64,000 nt of DNA from Smallanthus sonchifolius. Its lineage: Eukaryota; Streptophyta; Magnoliopsida; Asterales; Asteraceae. Both the position numbers and the translations under genes were made by a program. This document shows positions 31,895 to 44,444 of the stretch, piece after piece; position 1 is the stretch's first letter, and each line of letters opens with the position of its first letter. The notes under the pieces are model-generated. The model did no database searches and had not been told where the DNA came from. It was given only the letters and a program-made list of their open reading frames with translations. Location of the stretch: assembly GCA_023525975.1 (NCBI GenBank), contig CM042021.1, positions 105,135,501 through 105,199,500 of the forward strand, read 5' to 3'.

Positions 31895-34611
31895 TGTCAC
31901 ACCCCGCCAAGGCGGAAAAACGGGATGTAACTTGTATATCGCATTGAATACAACTACAAGAGAAACTAAAAGATTTAATTACCCTGAGCCACAATCAAAA
32001 TCCGTCAGACTAGTTATTACCCCTGTATCCAGGTGTCGAATGTGAACACCTACTATGGCTAATTATGCGCCCAAATGACCCTACAAGTCTGGTTGGCGCG
32101 ACCAACCCTGAGTAGGGGTGTCAAACCAAAAAGTATATTCATAATTCCCACCGGCTATCCAAGCTAATTGATTGTGTCCTAAACGAGTCCTACTAACCAA
32201 GTAGACACGAAAAAAATATCATTTAGGACGCCTAAAGTATAAAACTGAGTCTACTACTCAAAAGTGGCTATGCAGTCGGTTGCATACCCAAAACTCGTTC
32301 ACACACGTACGAACCGCTCAAAAGTTGTAAAACGGGCTTTTATATAAATTCGTGACTTTGAAACCTTAAGTTTTAGATTTTATTAATGAATATCAGTAGT
32401 TATAATGTCATATATGATAAAATCTCAAGTCACAGTTTCGTTTGACCAAAAACGCGGTTACGCGCGTAAAGTTCGGTTTACGGTTTAAAAATCCGATTCG
32501 TCCGAAATTAGGGTTTTAGTGTGATTTTAGCACCCAATTTAAAAGTCCAATTTCAAGTTTTTAATGTGATCATACTTCTTTCCAAAATCCCCCAAAAATT
32601 TTGTAAAAACAATTTTATACAAAAAAAAATTCCAAAAATGATAACTTTTTATAAAATTTTAATGGACCATAATTTTAAAACCATACTTAGACATAAATTT
32701 ACTACTTGAAACTTTCACCAATTGATCATATATATAAATAAAAATTTCTGACCAATATTTATATTTTTCCAATATCCAGATTATTTATTATGAATATAAT
32801 ATTGTTAAAATTTAACAAATTCAGGAAAAATAGTTAAGCTTATCAAAACTTAACCAAATTTTAACCAGATTATTTTAAGGTCCATATGAGATTCCATTCC
32901 AATTTTCAGGTCCAAAAGTTGTCCAGAAGTATAAAATCCTCAAATCATTTGTTTAAACTTTATAAATACTAAACACCAACTTAAACAACTCCAATTTTCA
33001 CGAAATTTGGACACGAGTCTTCATTTATAATAAACTAACCAAATTCTAGATTTTTCCAATACTCGGAGGTATTTTTCTCAATTTTCATGTATTAAACTTG
33101 TAGGAATTTTAATAAATAATCCACAAAGAGTTTGATGACAAAAGTTTTCAAATCTTCATTTTAAAACATAACCTACTATTTAAAAATAAATTTGGATATT
33201 AAATCACATTTTTAGAAAAATCTATCAAAATAATTGTTTTATAAAAATAAATATATTGGTTCCATTATTTGTTACAAGTGAACCGGAGTTGGGTTTATAA
33301 CATAATAACCACTCAAAATACTAAATATCTCAATACCAAATATTTTTGGGTTCAATTCCTAACCAATGAATCTTAAAACTATTCTAACATAAAATCAAAG
33401 TTTAACGGATAAATTTATACCTTCCGTATAAATGGTTCGCGTACGCGGAACCTCCCGTATTTCACATGCAATACGAACCAAAAACACCATTAAGATTGTT
33501 TTTATCTCCCGAACATTTCCAAATGCTCAAAATTGACATGCAATAACGTTTGGATGGCCATGCAATAACGTTTGGATGGCCATGCAACCCGATCAGTTTC
33601 CTGTGTTACGATCCTAGAAACTGTTACAATCTGTTCGTACTAAAACAATATACTTCCCAACATCTGATCGGAATTTCTTTCAGTGGAAACATTCATATCA
33701 ATGTTAAAAAACTACTATCCAAATATTGTCACGATCCAACGGTCGGATCTTCTGGGATCAACGATTCTTTGAGACCCAGTTTTTCAAATCCGCAAATCCG
33801 ATCAGTCACATTCAAGGGTATAAAAAGCATGCCTACAGAGCTCTGATCAACAATTCCCCTTGTAGGGTTTTGCTACTATGTGTTGAGAACATCATAACCA
33901 AAATTCATGAATTTCTAACGGTCGGATTTCCGGGGATCATCCGATCTTTAAACCTGCGCATGCATAAAACTTTCTGGACAGATTTTAAAAACTCTTTTTC
34001 ACGAATTTAAACAAGGATTTAAGGAAATCTGAGCTTACCATTGCGTTCGTAGCATCGAGAAATGGTTCCAGGTGAAAACCGGGCTTCGGCTGCCACCGAC
34101 CACCGCGTCGGATGACCGTTGGCCGCCACGCACCACCGCCGGACCACCATTACTTCACCGGAATCCTCTCCACTCCCTCTCTCTCTCTCTTAATTTTTCT
34201 CTGAATTTTGTAAATGAGAAAAGGGAGATGAGTTGGGGTATTTATAGCCCCGTGGTCCCCGATCGCGTGTCAGTTTTTCGATTAAAAGAACCCAATAAAA
34301 ATAGAGACGTTATTTTACTCAGAAATAACTTATTATAATTTATTATTTTTTCTCGAGTCCTTACGTATCGTAAATATATATCCTTTCGGATTTAAATTAA
34401 AATTTACGAAACCGTTCGACTCGAGTGTTAACGCGTATAAACCTGAACTTGATCAAATTTTTGATATTATAACACCAAATAAATCTTGCTATTATTTTCC
34501 GTTCACTAACGAGTTCCTTTCGTTTGAAAGTATATTTTAACATACTAATACTATTATTATTATATGAACTCGTCGAACGCGGGGTTGACCTGAAAATTCG
34601 CGGTTGTCACA
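31895..34611 (-). repeat. 3' LTR of element D
   Basis: On the plus strand it runs TGTCACACCCCGCC...GGTTGTCACA, 2717 bp. It is 614 bp shorter than its partner because of two deletions, near 31966 and near 32178, both at short shared words. It has two copies of a 24-bp unit, ATGCAATAACGTTTGGATGG (33538 on), against three in the partner. A TATAAATA box on the minus strand lies at 34246-34239. Confidence 0.92.
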
Positions 34612-34643
34612 TTCTCCCCCAGTTAACTGAATTTCGTCCCGAA
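34612..34643 (-). promoter_or_regulatory. PPT region of element D
   Basis: The minus strand reads GGGACGAAATTCAGTTAACT and then GGGGGAGAA next to the LTR start TGTGACAACC. The same layout is found at 2039-2075. Confidence 0.75.
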
Positions 34644-37600
34644 ATTCAACTGGTATAATAGTTGACAAGTTTTGTTTTCGTAACTTGATTCATGTATGAT
34701 CATCAAGGGAAATCTAGTTTCTTAGATACAGTAGGGAGATTTGACAAATCTAGATCTAAGAATCATAGAGAGAAGGTTACACCTAGAAAGTCTCAAAAGC
34801 AAATTGAATAATCATGACAGAAAAATATTTCGAATTCCAAAGAATCTATAGATCATTGTTTCACTGGATCAGTCAAAAATGTACACTGCTGGTGTTATTC
34901 AGAAGATTAAGAAATCCGTCATAAGATTGATATGCACAGGTATACAAAGTTGGTACAAATCCAAAATGATATTATGATACAAAATCCCAGTGATTTAATA
35001 TCCTTTTATGAGCAAGGAAAAGTATCATTCGGCTTGGTGCCATTAAAGAATACTATTATAAATAGTAACCATAAAATTATAGTATGAGAGGTGCTATTAA
35101 GATCCAAAGAGTCGGTAGAATCACCACGACTCATTGGAATAAAAAAGTATCACAGCGATAACAAATATCATAGGTTATAAAGGATGGTCATATCATGTAC
35201 TTAGAATATATAGCGATAACACCTCGTTAAAATGAAACTTGTCGTCAATACAAACTTCCTTAGGTTGTATAATTACAGATTCGTCGGATATACACCTTTT
35301 GAGACTCGATATACGATAAGCATCATATATACCATTAAGCTCCTGAGGTAGTTTTAGTTTGTACATAACAAGACCAATTAAATGATTACTACCAACTTCA
35401 GCACAACAAAATGGTGATCAACATTTGTGTCAAAAAAGAGCTTCCAATTGTGCTCATTTAATGGTAGTATGATCACTGTTAGTGTAAGGAAATCGGACCA
35501 AAGGTAAAATAGTATCCAAATTACCACCAAATTGTATCACACAAGCCCTTAGCATATCCTACAAGTTATGAATAGTTTGATCACTTAGACCGTTGGTTTG
35601 AGGATAGTAAGTGGTGCTCATATCTAAGCGCGTTCTCAAAGATTTTTGTATTGTCTGCCAGAAATGGGATGTAAAGCGACTATCCCTATCGGAGATAAAG
35701 GAAACAAGCACTCCATGCCTTGCTACAATTTCACTACTATACAGTCGAGCTAGCTTTTCTATCTAGAAGTCCTCTCGGATAAGTAGGAAATGTGCAGAGT
35801 TAGTCATTAATTAGTTAACAATGTCCCAAAATGAATCATAGCCGCCTAAATTTCTAGGCAGTCCTAGTAAAGAAATCTATTGAAATTTGTTCCCACATTC
35901 ACTATGAAATCCCGGGTTGTTGTACCTTGATTGTCAGTAATAGTAGTTACTATTCAATAGTTGGTACATTATTGTATCATAGGGCGATACAACATGGTTG
36001 GTGTGTATACGACATAACCGTAAAACTAGATACAAGGGAATTTTGAAAATCAACATAACAAAAGGACGAGATTCACACTTCTTGTACTAGAATTGAAGAG
36101 TGATGATTAGTCATTAGAGAATGAATTAATAACGAGAAATCCAAGCTTAAAGCTTTACAAAGCAAGTATATAATGAGTACCAGTATGATTGTACCAAACT
36201 CGAGTCGTGAAACCGAAGATTAGCAAACAAAGGATATTATACTAGGATTCTGTCGAGATAAATTTGCTAAGAGTCAAATTTACTCATTCCTATCAAGTGT
36301 TATAGGAAATGAGTCATCATCATAAAATAGATGTCAGCGATGACCCGTGCTATCTAACCTCACCACAAAGCATTAGGATTCGGTACTAACTCGCATATTA
36401 GTCTTGATATAATGTAACCGTGTTTGGTGATTTTCAATTAAAGGTTCATATAGCTACTATCGAAAGTTAGCAATGGGCTATATGTTAATCGAGTCACCAC
36501 AAGATCTAGAGAGAGAAAGTGACTAAAGATCTAGGACGATCTAATCAAGTAGATTAGTTAAAAGACTAGGTGCCAGTTCAATAGTTGGACATTGAATTGA
36601 CTACAACCAGAAGTCAAATATGGTTGACGGTCAGAAATGGAATTCTGAAATTTTAATAAGAAATCCATATTAAAAGATGGTCTACTTCTCCCATCGAGTC
36701 GGCCAAATTTGATAGGATAACATTAGACGTCTACATCTTTCTTGATGTGTATTGAAATGATTCGAAAGTAATCCGCTATCCATCTAGATGAGGAAATAAA
36801 CAGTCACGTTGTGAAAATAATCTCATAAAAATAGTGTCCCCTGAAAATGATAATGAGCTTGCAAACCCACAAAATGGGTAGAATTTGATTTAATATCATT
36901 GTCAACTTAGCCTAAGGTTTAATTCTCATAAAGTAGACGTCAGAAAATAGGGGAGGATCAAGTAAAACTTTAGGAATTTTCCAAATGTGAGGATGTCATG
37001 CTCATAGGTCCCTTAAAGATAATGGAATCTCAAGTGGATCTTCAAGAGAGCAGAGTCAACTATGATTCGTCACTTGTTCCTCTTCCTGGTAACGTACAAC
37101 TTTAATCGGTTAAGAATTCGTAGAACACAAAAATAAATTCAAAATTGCTCTACTATGATTTAGGACGCATCTTTCAAATGATAAGGTTTTAAAATTTCAA
37201 CTTAGTTCCTGGTTTTCCCATTAAAGTTGGTTGTTATGGACCATAAGGTTTCAGAGTTTGTCCTTAGATCTTGTATTGAAGAGGGTCAAATTGATTATGA
37301 TGCCAATGACTAGTAGTACAGTATGCCTGCAACTTCCTTGGCTTTCGAACGATACCATTATGACTTACCGTTTCGTATTTCACCCATACTGGTTATAGCC
37401 TTAAAATCCTTTGCATAAGGGTTTAAGCCATAAAGTTGAGGGAATGAGTGTTTAAATGTCTTAGATTCGTATTCCCTAGAGCACGTGTTAAGAAGTCGTT
37501 TCTAAACAATAGTTGCTCTAAGACTTTCTAATTACAGGAGGCTGAGAATAAGGGATGCGTATACGTCTCTAGAAAGTCAATCAACAAAATGACATTTGAG

Positions 37601-38008
37601 ATAGAACAAGTGCAAAAAGGATATGAGACTATCCTATTCGGATCTATAAGGACAGTATACGTAGAGTAACAAATAGCGATAATCATCATAAATAAACCTT
37701 GAATGATGACTAATAAAATTTTCGGTACACAAAGAATCATTCCAACATAAAGTTTCATTTTCTCCATCAAAATGGTTTTCAATAAGACATCGAAGCACCA
37801 GGAGAAATTAAGATTTGCAAAACATACGTAGCAATGTTCATAAAAAAGGGCATTAGTTTCATACTAAGTCATAGCTATCCCAAAATAAAACGTTTTTGTA
37901 AATCCAACCAAAAGAATCATGGGCACAAGCCGCTCAGTGTCCATAGTAGAACTACAAATGATAGAAATAAACACGACAATGAACGTCGTAAAGATGGCTC
38001 CTCCCAAG
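34644..38008 (-). pseudogene. Degraded pol interior of element D with integrase remnant
   Basis: Only about 35480-35770 is readable on the minus strand. It gives EIVARHGVLVSFISDRDSRF, TSHFWQ, MSTTYYPQTNGLSDQTI and MLRACVIQFGG, the integrase core of a Ty3/gypsy element. The second catalytic Asp (SDRD) is present. The catalytic Glu of the usual QSERTI-type motif is replaced by Asp (LSDQTI). A following block (FPYTNSDHTTIK) is recognisable just downstream and is followed by stops. The rest of the segment has no frame I can assign. Small frames at 37528-38139 are not recognised. Confidence 0.65.
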
Positions 38009-39080
38009 TAAGAGAATCGGGATTGAGTATACCAAATTACGATAGTGAGTGCAGAGCACTTGCAATGGAAATTTTCAAGTAGGTGTAAAACTGAATTATT
38101 AATAATATTTATCAGGAGTATAGTGAAAATGACAAACATCGTAATGAGGATTTATACGAACGATCGTATAGAAAGGTTGTATGGCCCAAGAAAAGAATCT
38201 TAATTTGCTTTAAGGAATTTCTCCATCATATTGTTACTCCATCGATGTTAGAGTGCGTTTGGATTATAAGATAAAATCCAAGATTATGTCGGGACCTCCG
38301 ATGATAGTCGTACACTTACTGCAAGTGTCGAGCGTTGTAAAGCCCGTACTTTCCACAATATGAGCGTCACGGTTAAGAGAATCGGGATTGAGTATACCAA
38401 ATTACGATAGTGAGTGCAGAGCACTTGCAATGGAAATTTTCAAGTAGGTGTAAAACTGAATTATTAATAATATTTATCAGGAGTATAGTGAAAATGACAA
38501 ACATTGTAATGAGGATTTATACGAACGATCGTATAGAAAGGTTGTATGGCCCAAGAAAAGAATCTTAATTTGCTTTAAGGAATTTCTCCATCATATTGTT
38601 ACTCCATCGATGTTAGAGTGCGTTTGGATTATAAGATAAAATCCAAGATTATGTCGGGACCTCCGATGATAGTCGTACACTTATTGCAAGTGTCGAGCGT
38701 TGTAAAGCCCATACTTTCCACAATATGAGCGTCGCGGTTAAGAGAATCGGGATTGAGTATACCAAATTACGATAGTGAGTGCAAAGCACTTGCAATGGAA
38801 ATTTTCAAGTAGGTGTAAAACTGAATTATTAATAATATTTATCAGGAGTATAGTGAAAATGACAAACATCGTAATGAGGATTTATACGAACGATCGTCTA
38901 GAAAGGTTGTATGGCCCAAGAAAAGAATCTTAATTTGCTTTAAGGAATTTCTCCATCATATTGTTACTCCATCGATGTTAGAGTGCGTTTGGATTATAAG
39001 ATAAAATCCAAGATTATGTCGGGACCTCCGATGATAGTCGTACACTTACTGCAAGTGTCGAGCGTTGTAAAGCCCATACT
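38009..39080. repeat. 365-bp tandem repeat, 2.9 copies, inside element D
   Basis: Copies start at 38009, 38374 and 38739 with TAAGAGAATCGGGATTGAGT. The period is exactly 365 bp both times, and the third copy ends at 39080, 23 bp short. Copies differ at only a few positions, far less than the two LTRs differ, so the amplification is recent. No coding frame passes through all copies. Confidence 0.95.
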
Positions 39081-40547
39081 GAATTTACGTGGCCAGTAAA
39101 CTCTTAAGGGATCTGATTTAGCAAGTAAAATAGATGAGAGAAAATCTGCGTTGCTCAAGATTCACTAAGGAGTTGATTATATCAAATTCGAATTTCTCTT
39201 GTTCCTTTAGAACTGCGAGAATGTTACATGAAGATCCATTAGGGGAGTCAGAAATGTCGAGGTCTGATTCACGCTAGACTGAGAGTCGTCACATGCGTTG
39301 ATAAACATATAACAAAATTGAAATGAGAGAATCTTTAGCTGGATCTCAAATGTGAAGCAATACTTAACAAATAATTGCCAAATTCGGTCCAAATACCGAG
39401 GTTAAATCAACTGAGAACAGATCTCTTCAGTGTCTCGGTCTAAATTTTTATGCAAAAGAAATCTTGATAAGAGTTTTGGATCCATTACGATTCAAAGATA
39501 AAAGAGACAATATAAATTCCCATGTCACCTGAGGTAGCCCATCGCATCATTTAATGTATTCGGCTCAACCCTAAGGTTACGATAGTTTCGATCAATATTC
39601 AGATGACTGGGAATCGGGACTAGAAATACAAATTAATCATGAACATTAACTCTGACAGTAAGACTTACTAGAGTTCTCATGCACTGTAGATTATGATTAC
39701 GTGTGCACCCGTAATGATAATTTACTTTGCATGGTCCCAATAGTGTTTCCTCTATCTCGAGCTCTCAGCTAAAAAAAGGAACTGAAATATTCATTGGATC
39801 ACGTCATCATGTTTCACTTTCGCGTAAAAGTGTGGATGTTCTATCTGATCACTATTAATTATTTATACCAATACTCATGGATCTGCAAACTAAGGCTATT
39901 GTTAGATGGAGGTAATGATAGAGGGGAACAACCGGCGTCCTCTAATAAAATAAAAAGTGTGTGGTGGAAGTCAGGCAACAATAATAGGGTAGAGATCCCC
40001 AAATCAGAGTCGAGCAAGTCATGCTACAAATTTGTACATATACGTGGATCCAATAATCCAACAAAACAAAAAAAAAGTCTATGGGTCTCCTGACCCGTAG
40101 AGTTCTCTCCTGTTTAGTCCTGCTTCTCCACCTCGGGTTTCCTTTAGATCGAGCAATTATGTCTGCCATATCTCATGGCTAAAGTTCTAGCCATCCAATC
40201 CAGCAGATCACCAAAGCAAGTATATACCGCACAAAATGAAAACAATAGATGTTAAATAAGAAAGTCGACTCCAGAACTGGAGTAGATGCAGGTGCGGTGT
40301 AGGTACAGGTACAGCTCGAGGTAACACCAAGACAGATAGAGGCGGATATAGATTATCGCAAACGTAACTGGAATCATCAAAAAGTACGCGTAGTGCTGTG
40401 ATGACAACATGATTATGATGAAGCAATGTGTCGTAGATAAGCAAGAGGTAGTATGCAATGCACATATAATTCCTACGGTTCAATGCAATAAACTTAGAGT
40501 TATAGTCTAGGTCTAGTCTCGGGTAAACCTAATTCTCTATAACCAGT
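39081..40547 (-). other. 5' interior of element D (gag region expected, not readable)
   Basis: Lying between the tandem repeat and the PBS, this should hold gag. No gag motif is visible in any frame. A minus-strand frame starting at 40169 is the nearest candidate start but has no similarity I recognise. Confidence 0.4.
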
Positions 40548-40559
40548 GCTCTGATACCA
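40548..40559 (-). promoter_or_regulatory. Primer-binding site of element D (initiator tRNA-Met type)
   Basis: The minus strand reads TGGTATCAGAGC, 4 nt from the LTR border at 40564. Confidence 0.9.
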
Positions 40560-40563
40560 AGTC

Positions 40564-43500
40564 TGTCACACCCCGCCAAGAAGGAAAAATGGGATGTAAC
40601 TGGTATATCGCATTGAACACAAGTACAAGAGAAACTAAAAGGAAAGTTGTGCATTACATTGAACCATACAACATGCTTCTAACGAAAGTACGAATACATG
40701 AAAATCCTGAATCAATACAAAGTATCTAAAATGCATGACTACAACCAAAGGTACACAATAATAATTATTCCCAAAAGCAAGCCGTTTAAAGCTCGTGATC
40801 CCCATAACTGTTTACCTGAAAAGCATGTTTCAAAAACGGGTCAACTATAAAAATAGTTGGTTAGTACGCAGGTTTTGCGTCTAGATAAGAAAAAGTAAGT
40901 AAATAAATTTCAAAATGTAATAGTAACCATCCGAAGATGATCAAGTACACGTGTTAAGATTTAATTACCCTGAGCCACAATCAAAACCGTCAGACTAGTT
41001 GTTACCCCTGTATCCAGGTGTCGAATGTGAACACCTACTATGGCTAATTATGCGCCCAAATGACCCTACAAGTCTGGTTGGCGCGACCAACCTTGGGCGG
41101 GGGTGTCAACCCAAATAGTACTATTCATAATTCCCACCGGCTATCCAAGCTAATTGATTGTGTTAAAGTGGGGACTTACTACATTCATAAGTAAACCCAG
41201 GTAACAACGTTTAGTGTGTGAAACAGCTTTTCCCCCGTAAAACAGTAAAAATGAAAAGTGGGGCCGCGAAACTCACCTAAACATCGTCGGTGATAAGTGT
41301 GACATAGTCAACAAAAACCGCAAAGTACGGTTAACATCCGAATTCTATCAAAGGCCAACAGTCAAATGCAAGCAAAGTGTGGCTAGCAACTCAGTGCTAC
41401 CAAGGTACGGCTAAATCCGTAAGAACCGTAAAAACATGTGTCCTTATTGAGTCCTACTAACCAAGTAGACACGAAAAAAAATAGTATTTAGGACGCCTAA
41501 AGTATAAAACTGAGTCTACTACTCAAAAGTGGCTATGCAGTCGGTTGCATACCCAAAACCCGTGCACACACGTATGAACCGCTCAAAAGTTGTAAAACGG
41601 GCTTTTATATATATCTGTGACTTTGAAACCCAAAGTTTTAGATTTTATTAATGAATATTAGTAGTTATAATTTCATATATGATAAAATCTCAAGTCACAG
41701 TTTCATTTGAAATTGTAAAGGCGGTTACGCGCGTAAAGTCCGGTTTACGGTTTAAAAATTCGATTCGTCCGAAATTAGGGTTTTAGTGTGATCTTAGCAC
41801 CCAATTTAAAAGTCCAATATCAAGTTTTTAACGTGATCATACTTCTTTCCAAAATCCCCTAAAACTTTTGTAAAAACAATTTTATACAAAAAAATTCCAA
41901 AAATGGTAATTTTTTATAAAATTTTAATGGACCATAATTTCAAAACCATACTTAGACATAAATTTACTGCTTGAAACTTTCACCAATTGATCATATATAT
42001 AAATAAAAATTTCTGACCAATTTTTATATTTTTCCAATATCCATATTATTTATTATGAATATAATATTGTTAAAATTTAACAAATTCGGGGAAAGTAGTT
42101 AAACTTATCAAAACTTCACCAAATATTAACCAGATTAGTTTCAGGTCCATATGAGATTCCATTCCAAGTTTCAGGTCCAAAAGTTGTCCATAAGTATAAA
42201 ATCTCCAAATCATTTGTTTAAACTTTATAAATACTAAACACTATTTAAACAAATCCAATTTTCACACAATTTGGACAGGAGTCATCTTTTACAATATACT
42301 AACTACTGTCCAAATTCCATATTTTTCTAATAATCAGAGATAGTTTTCCCAATTTTCATGTATTAAAATTGTAGGAATTTTAATAAATAATCCATAAGGA
42401 GTTTGATGACAAAAATTTTCAGATCTTCATTTTAAAACATAATCTACTGTTTAAAAATAAATTTGGGTGTTATATCATATTTTTAGAAAAATCCATCCAA
42501 ACAATTGTTTTATAAAAATAAATATATTAGTTTCATTATTTGTTACACGTGAACCGGGGTTAGGTTTATAACATAATAACCACTAAAAATACCAAATATC
42601 TCAATACTAAATATTTTCGGGTTCAATTCCCAACCAATGAATCTTAAAACTATTCTAATATAAAATCAAAGTTTAACAGGTAAGTTTATACCTTCCGTAT
42701 AAACAGTCCGCGTACGCATAACCTCCCGTATTTCACATGCAATACGAACAAAAAACACCATTATGATCGTTTTTATCTCCTGAACATTTCCAAATGCTTA
42801 AAATTGACATGCAATGACGTTTGGATGGCCATGCAATGACGTTTGGATGGCCATGCAACGACATTTGGATGGCCATGCAACCCAATCAATTTCCTGTGTT
42901 TCGATCCTAGAAACTGTTAAAATTTGTTCGTACTAAAAAAATATACTTCCCAACATCTGATCGGAATTTCCTTCGGTGAAAACATTCATATATATGTTAA
43001 AAAACTACTATAAAAAATCGTCACGATCCAACAGTCGGATCTCCGGGGATTGACGATTCTTTGAGACCCAGTTTTTCAAATCCAAAAATCCGATCAGTCA
43101 CATTCGAGGGTATGAAAAGCATACCTAGAGATCTCTGATAAAAAATTTCTCCGGTAGGGTTTTGCGTCTATGTGTTGACAACATCATATCCAAAATTCAT
43201 GCATTTATAACGGTCTGATTTCCGGGGATCGTCCGATCTTTAAAACTAAAATTTTCTGGACAGATTTTAAAAACTTTTTTTCACGAATTTAAGCAAGGAT
43301 TTAGGGAAATCTGAGCTTACCATTGCGTTCGTAGCATCGAGAAATGGTTCCGGGTGAAAAAAGGGCTTCGGCCGCCACAGACCACCGCGTCGGACCACCG
43401 TTGGCCGACACGCACCACCGCCGGACCACCACTACTTCGCCGGAATCCTCTCCACTCTCTCTCTCTCTCTAACTTTTTTCTCTGAATTTTGTAAATGAGA

Positions 43501-43894
43501 AAAGGGAGATGGAGTTGGGATATTTATAGCCCCGTGGTCTCCGATCGCATGTCGGTTTTTCGATTAAACGAACCCAATAAAAATAGAGACGTTATTTTAC
43601 TCAGAAATAACTTATTATAATTTATTATTTTCCCTCGAGTCTTTACGTCTTGTAAATATATATCCTTTCGGATTTAAATTAAAATTTACGAAACCGTTCG
43701 ACTCGAGTGTTAACGCGTATAAACCAGAACTTGATCAAATTTTTGACATTATAACACCCAAATAAATCTTGCTATTATTTTTCGTTCACTAGCGAGTTCC
43801 TTTCGTTTGAAAGTATATTTTAACATAATAATACTATTATTATTATATGAACTCGTCGAACGCGGTGTTGACCTGAAAATTCGCGGTTGTCACA
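40564..43894 (-). repeat. 5' LTR of element D
   Basis: This 3331-bp LTR is the fuller of the pair. It keeps two segments (about 40635-40955 and 41163-41445) that the left LTR has lost. It has three copies of the 24-bp ATGCAATGACGTTTGGATGG unit (42808-42878). Confidence 0.92.
43521..43528 (-). promoter_or_regulatory. TATA box in the 5' LTR of D
   Basis: The minus strand reads GGGGCTATAAATA. A (CT)n tract lies just downstream in the direction of transcription (plus 43455-43471, AG-rich on the transcribed strand). It is conserved in the partner LTR at 34239-34246, so it is probably the element promoter. Confidence 0.6.
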
Positions 43895-44444
43895 AAATTT
43901 AAAATTCATTTAAAAATAAATATACTATTAAAATATAAAACACTACAAATAAAGCAAAAAGGGTTGTGGCGGCGTATAAATAGCAAAGACCAAAAATTTT
44001 AGAACTAAAATATTAAATCTATATGTAAGAGCAAACATAAGATAATTGTACCTTATGTTTTTTCCTGCTTTGCTATATGACAACTGTAAGTATTGTAATT
44101 AATTAGTATTTTCTTAGATCTTTGTAATAATAGTGAAAGAGAATGCAGATGTTAGAGATGAAAAAGTGGGTTGGTTTTCAAATCCACATAATTTGTATTA
44201 ATATGGTTCTTATTTTTTTCAAATAAAGTTTTAATTGGGCTTTAATGAGATGGTTGAGTTGGCTTTAATAGGGTTAAATAATAATTATTGAGCGTTTAAT
44301 TGTAAAGATGGATTAAATAGTAATTAAACATATTTTATTCATTGTTAAAGTGTATCCTATGTATAACAATGTGTATTAGATGTCTTAAATTTTTTGATAA
44401 ATTACAATAGTATCCTTGTAATATGTATTATATAGTAGTATAGA

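Larger units (their letters stand above)
31895..43894 (-). mobile_element. Ty3/gypsy element D (complete, strongly degraded)
   Basis: LTRs at 31895-34611 and 40564-43894, exact TSD AAATT (31890-31894 and 43895-43899), an initiator-Met PBS at 40548-40559 and a PPT at 34612-34620 all agree on the minus orientation. The LTRs differ by about 5% by eye plus large indels. The interior is unreadable except for an integrase remnant. Its terminal motifs (GGGACGAAATTC before the PPT) match those beside the LTR ending at 2038. Confidence 0.92.
31380..44444 (-). mobile_element. Probable non-autonomous Helitron, opened by element D
   Basis: On the minus strand the right end reads TCTATACTACTATATAATAC (from 44444), like plant Helitron 5' ends. 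The left end is a GC hairpin (CCCGC/GCGGG, 31408-31390) followed by GACCCCACTAG and then T, the CTAG|T end expected for Helitrons. Without element D and its TSD the Helitron is about 1.06 kb (31380-31894 plus 43900-44444). The base before the 5' end is G on the minus strand rather than the expected A, a small point against. No RepHel coding sequence is present. Confidence 0.5.
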
